A stretch of DNA of 64,000 bases, taken from JAEWSN01 sp942493335. GTDB taxonomy: Bacteria; Bacillota; Clostridia; DSM-8532. The notes below the pieces were generated by a model that was given only the letters and a program-made list of their open reading frames with translations, ran no database searches and was not told the origin of the DNA. The position numbers were made by a program, and so were the translations under genes. Every line of letters starts with the position of its first letter. Position 1 is the stretch's first letter. The stretch spans positions 4,402,001 through 4,466,000 of the forward strand of contig OW818693.1 in assembly GCA_942493335.1 (NCBI GenBank), in the 5' to 3' direction. Shown here one piece after another: positions 61,040 through 64,000 of this stretch.

Positions 61040-62442
61040 GCATGGAGTACATGGGCCTGAAGGAAATCACCGGCCCGCTGATTGTCCTGGACGGTGTGGA
61101 GAACGCCTCCTACGAGGAGATGGTCACCATCTCCGTCGGGAACCAGAAGCGGCTCGGACGTATTGTACAAATCTCAGGGCAGAAATGCGTCATCCAGGTG
61201 TTCGAGGGTACCAAAGGCATCTCTCTCGAAAACACACGAACGCTTCTGCAGGGAAAGCCCCTTGAATTGCCTCTTTCGAAGGAAATCCTCGGTCGTGTGT
61301 TCGATGGCCTCGGACGTCCCACGGACGGGCTTGGCCCGATCTGTCCGGACAAGAGCTGGGATGTCAACGGCATGCCCATCAATCCGGTGGAACGCGAGTA
61401 TCCCCGAAATTTCATCCAGACCGGCATTTCCTCCATCGACGGCCTGACGACCCTCATCCGCGGTCAGAAGCTTCCTGTATTCTCCGGATCCGGTCTTCCC
61501 CATGACAAGCTGGCTGTCCAGATCGTCAAGCAGGCCAAGATTTCCGGCGCAGGCGGCGACAACTTCGCCGTTGTGTTTGCCGCTATGGGCGTCAAATACG
61601 ACGTGGCCGAGTACTTTCGCAGCAGCTTCCAGAAGAGCGGTGTTCTCGACCGAGTCACAATGTTCCTGAACCTTGCGAACGACCCGGTCGTCGAGCGTAT
61701 CGTCACCCCGCGCTGCGCGCTGACGGCGGCGGAGTACCTGGCTTTCGAGCACGACATGCACGTTCTGGTCATTCTCACGGACATGACGGCCTACGCGGAA
61801 GCCCTCCGCGAAATCTCCTCCTCGCGGGGCGAGATTCCTTCGAGAAAGGGTTTCCCCGGCTACCTCTATTCGGATCTTGCCTCCATGTACGAGCGCGCCG
61901 GCATGATTCGCGGCAAGAAGGGATCGATTACGCAGATTCCGATCCTGACAATGCCCAACGACGACATTACCCACCCGATTCCCGACCTGACCGGGTACAT
62001 CACGGAAGGACAGATCGTGCTGGATCGCTCGCTCCACCAAAGGGGCATCTATCCACCGGTCATTGTGCTTCCGTCCCTGTCCCGTCTCATGAAGGACGGC
62101 ATCGGCGAAGGCTTCACCCGTGTCGACCATCCGCAGGTCGCCAACCAGTTGTTCGCATCCTATGCGAAAGTGCAGGATGTCCGCGCCCTGGCCTCGGTCA
62201 TCGGCGAGGACGAGCTGGCTGAACTCGACAAGAAGTACATGCAGTTCGGACGCGTGTTCGAGTCCCGCTTTGTCGCGCAGGAACCCGACGAGAACCGCGA
62301 AATGAACGATACGCTGGATTTGGGCTGGGAACTGCTCGGTTTGCTGCCGCGCGAGGAACTGGACCGCGTGTCGCCTGAAATGCTCGACAAGTACTATGTC
62401 GAAGTCTCGCCCGGTGAAGGCAGGTGGGCGGAATGGACATGA
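61036..62442 (+). CDS. ntpB: V-type ATP synthase subunit B
   Basis: A 468-residue nucleotide-binding, non-catalytic subunit. It has the N-terminal barrel MGLKEITGPLIVLDGV, a region SGSGLPHDKLAVQI where A-type enzymes have the P-loop, and DMTAYAEALREISSSRGEIPSRKGFPGYLYSDLASMYERAG, quoted only in part here, which is typical of B subunits. Its start overlaps subunit A and its end overlaps subunit D by ten bases, so the three are coupled. Confidence 0.98.
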   Translation: MSMEYMGLKEITGPLIVLDGVENASYEEMVTISVGNQKRLGRIVQISGQKCVIQVFEGTKGISLENTRTLLQGKPLELPLSKEILGRVFDGLGRPTDGLGPICPDKSWDVNGMPINPVEREYPRNFIQTGISSIDGLTTLIRGQKLPVFSGSGLPHDKLAVQIVKQAKISGAGGDNFAVVFAAMGVKYDVAEYFRSSFQKSGVLDRVTMFLNLANDPVVERIVTPRCALTAAEYLAFEHDMHVLVILTDMTAYAEALREISSSRGEIPSRKGFPGYLYSDLASMYERAGMIRGKKGSITQIPILTMPNDDITHPIPDLTGYITEGQIVLDRSLHQRGIYPPVIVLPSLSRLMKDGIGEGFTRVDHPQVANQLFASYAKVQDVRALASVIGEDELAELDKKYMQFGRVFESRFVAQEPDENREMNDTLDLGWELLGLLPREELDRVSPEMLDKYYVEVSPGEGRWAEWT

Positions 62443-63059
62443 CCCTGTTCCCCACGAAGGGGAATCTGATCGTTGCCAAGGGTACGCTCGCGCTTTCAAA
62501 GCAGGGATTTGAACTGCTGGACAAGAAGCGCAACATCCTGGTTCGCGAGATGATGATGCTCGTGGACAGGGCCAAGGCCATCCAGAGCGAAATCCTGGTC
62601 ACCTTCCAGGATGCCTACGCGGCACTTCAGACCGCGAACATCACCATCGGCATCTCGGAAGTGGATCAGATCGGATTCGGCGTGCCTGAGGAAACCGGCG
62701 TGGAAATCCGCGAACACAGCATCATGGGCGTCGATATCCCGGTTGTGACCCTGGCGGAGTCCCCGCTGGTGCCGACATATGGATTCCTGCGTACCAGTCT
62801 GGCGCTGGATCTGGCCCGTGACCGCTTCACGAAGGTGAAGCAGTTGAGCTGCGAGATCGCGGAAATCGAGAACGCCATCTATCGGCTTGCCACCAATATC
62901 CGCCGGACACAGAAACGTGCGAACGCACTGCGCAACATCATGATCCCGAAATACGAAGCTGTCGTATCGGATATCGCGAATGCGCTGGAGGAGAAGGACC
63001 GGGAAGAATTCGCGCGCCTGAAGGTCATCAAGCGGACGAAGGAGAAGGTCAGCTCCTGA
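62433..63059 (+). CDS. ntpD: V-type ATP synthase subunit D (central stalk)
   Basis: A 208-residue coiled-coil rotor axle. The N-terminus FPTKGNLIVAKGTLALSKQGFELLDKKRNILV and the C-terminal helix RRTQKRANALRNIMIPKYE are standard D-subunit signatures. I start at ATG 62433 with AGGTGGG upstream; GTG 62424 and ATG 62439 are alternatives. This is the last gene of the operon before a strong terminator. Confidence 0.96.
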   Translation: MDMTLFPTKGNLIVAKGTLALSKQGFELLDKKRNILVREMMMLVDRAKAIQSEILVTFQDAYAALQTANITIGISEVDQIGFGVPEETGVEIREHSIMGVDIPVVTLAESPLVPTYGFLRTSLALDLARDRFTKVKQLSCEIAEIENAIYRLATNIRRTQKRANALRNIMIPKYEAVVSDIANALEEKDREEFARLKVIKRTKEKVSS

Positions 63060-63082
63060 TTCGGATTTATGCTTCCCATGAT

Positions 63083-63120
63083 AAAAGCCGGTTCCTCCTT
63101 CGGAGCAGCCGGCTTTTTTT
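63083..63120 (+). terminator. Rho-independent terminator of the V-ATPase operon
   Basis: A stem of AAAAGCCGG (63083-63091) with CCGGCTTTT (63109-63117), with an inner CTCC/GGAG helix, ending in a run of seven T (63114-63120). Confidence 0.9.
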
Positions 63121-63210
63121 GCTGACTTATTGGGTTCCGAAAGATGGTTTCCGTGAAAACAGGCAGCACGGATCCTCATGGCCGCCGAAAGGTTGACGAT
63201 CCTGAAACCG

Positions 63211-63238
63211 TTACCAGCAAGGAGCCGCCGGGTATAAA
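63211..63238 (+). promoter_or_regulatory. Promoter of the transglutaminase-like gene
   Basis: TTACCA (63211-63216) and TATAAA (63233-63238) with a 16-bp spacer. The leader contains a 9-bp hairpin GGACAGGTT with AACTTGTCC (63260-63284 region) before the ribosome binding site. Confidence 0.5.
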
Positions 63239-63339
63239 TGAAGCAGAAAGAATCGGTACGGACAGGTTTTGCGGAACTTGTCCGGAATCGATGGGGGACA
63301 GGATGAAAAGGCACACCTTCCGAAGAAAAGGAGACCGGA

Positions 63340-64000
63340 TTGGGCAATAAGAGCAGGAAGGCCCTCAAACATGCTGTTGCCTTGGTGCTGATGGCATCGT
63401 TTCTCACGACGCTCTCGGTGTTTCCGGCCCTTGGCGCCGTTCCGGGTCCTGATACAACCCTTTCCCTCGCCCATGCCATCACACCCTTCCTGAATCAGCG
63501 CGCTCCCTTGATCACAGTTTCCTATGCGGGTCCCATCGATTCGCTTTTCGACCACCTTTCCGATCTTGTTCCCCAGGCCATCGGTTTTGATGATTACCTT
63601 CAGTACAATATGGACTCCTGGCGGGTTTCCGCATCCGGCTATCCGGGTGATGTCACCGTAACGCTTGCTGTCCGTTATCTGACGACTGAGGAGCAGGAGC
63701 AGGAGCTGGAACACGCCTTGGTGGAAGCGCTGCCGGAAATTCTTGCCGGAGCGGATTCGCCGGCCAAAAAAATACGGGCCATTCACGACGCCATCAGCGA
63801 ACGCGTCCGATATGACAGCGCCTTGCGGGAGTATTCGGCTTATGCGGGCTGGGTCATGGGACTGACCGTTTGTCAGGGATATTCGCTGCTCGCGGACAGA
63901 CTGCTGGGAATGGCAGGAATCCCTTCCCGCATCCTCGCAGGCACGCTGGACGGAGGCGCGCACGCCTGGAATCTGGTGAAACTCGATGGGGAATGGCTGC
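63340..64000 (+). CDS. Secreted transglutaminase-like protein (3' partial)
   Basis: At least 220 residues, running off the window end. It starts at TTG 63340, with AAAGGAG six bases upstream; no ATG is near. Residues 1-32 look like a signal peptide (KHAVALVLMASFLTTLSVFPALG). The middle is unrecognised. From about residue 140 there is a transglutaminase-like fold: KIRAIHDAISERVRYDS, VCQGYSLLADRLLGMAGIPSRILAG with the probable catalytic Cys, and GGAHAWNLVKLDGEW with the catalytic His. Such secreted proteins act as proteases or crosslinkers on the cell surface. The C-terminal part and any anchor are outside the window. Confidence 0.82.
   Translation, partial: MGNKSRKALKHAVALVLMASFLTTLSVFPALGAVPGPDTTLSLAHAITPFLNQRAPLITVSYAGPIDSLFDHLSDLVPQAIGFDDYLQYNMDSWRVSASGYPGDVTVTLAVRYLTTEEQEQELEHALVEALPEILAGADSPAKKIRAIHDAISERVRYDSALREYSAYAGWVMGLTVCQGYSLLADRLLGMAGIPSRILAGTLDGGAHAWNLVKLDGEWL

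Overview
The window is GC-rich bacterial chromosome, gene-dense and mostly on the + strand. It looks like a Clostridia-type member of the Bacillota (Firmicutes). Evidence: AGGAGG-type ribosome binding sites, sigma-A-like promoters (TTGACA/TATAAT classes), a separate rpoB-rpoC pair with clostridial-style termini, ECF transporter genes near truA, an HU protein, a VanW-like protein and a V-type (A-type) ATPase operon. I cannot name the genus. No rRNA, tRNA, insertion sequence, prophage or CRISPR array was recognised.

Layout: 1-5.5 kb has ecfA2 (5' end outside the window), ecfT, a PHP phosphoesterase, a small unknown gene, a leftward thioesterase/acetyltransferase pair, truA and a small conserved-looking ORF. 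5.6-13.4 kb is rpoB-rpoC with its own promoter, a long leader and a perfect terminator hairpin. 13.4-16.2 kb is a three-gene operon: DUF402 protein, ParB-like/BMP (nucleoside-binding) fusion, cysteine-cluster protein. 16.4-21.5 kb is amino-acid metabolism: an ACT regulator, two different homoserine dehydrogenases, hisI and hisE. 21.5-26.6 kb has a rhodanese, an NAD-dependent epimerase, feoA-feoB under a Fur-box promoter, fur and HU. 26.7-31 kb has an MFS transporter, a structured leader with a small ORF, an AraC regulator and melA (GH4). 31.1-40.3 kb is a six-gene operon encoding two ABC export systems; one ATPase carries an AbrB-like tail. 40.4-49.1 kb has two divergent zinc-ribbon membrane proteins with long in-frame repeats and a 1,487-residue secreted protein (NAGPA domain, cohesin-like module, metallophosphoesterase). 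49.2-53.4 kb has membrane proteins, a PRC-barrel protein and a degenerate VanW protein. 53.8-63.1 kb is a nine-gene V-type ATPase operon. The window ends inside a secreted transglutaminase-like gene.

Three themes stand out. First, short tandem repeats whose unit is always a multiple of three (21, 24, 36, 39, 42 bp) occur both inside and between genes. Second, there are uncommon domain fusions: ParB-like with BMP, ABC ATPase with AbrB, and NAGPA with cohesin-like and phosphatase modules. Third, several promoters overlap the terminator of the preceding gene. The best candidate for an undescribed system is the 13.4-16.2 kb operon. All three folds in its first two genes have family links to nucleotides or nucleosides, and the BMP domain has no secretion signal.
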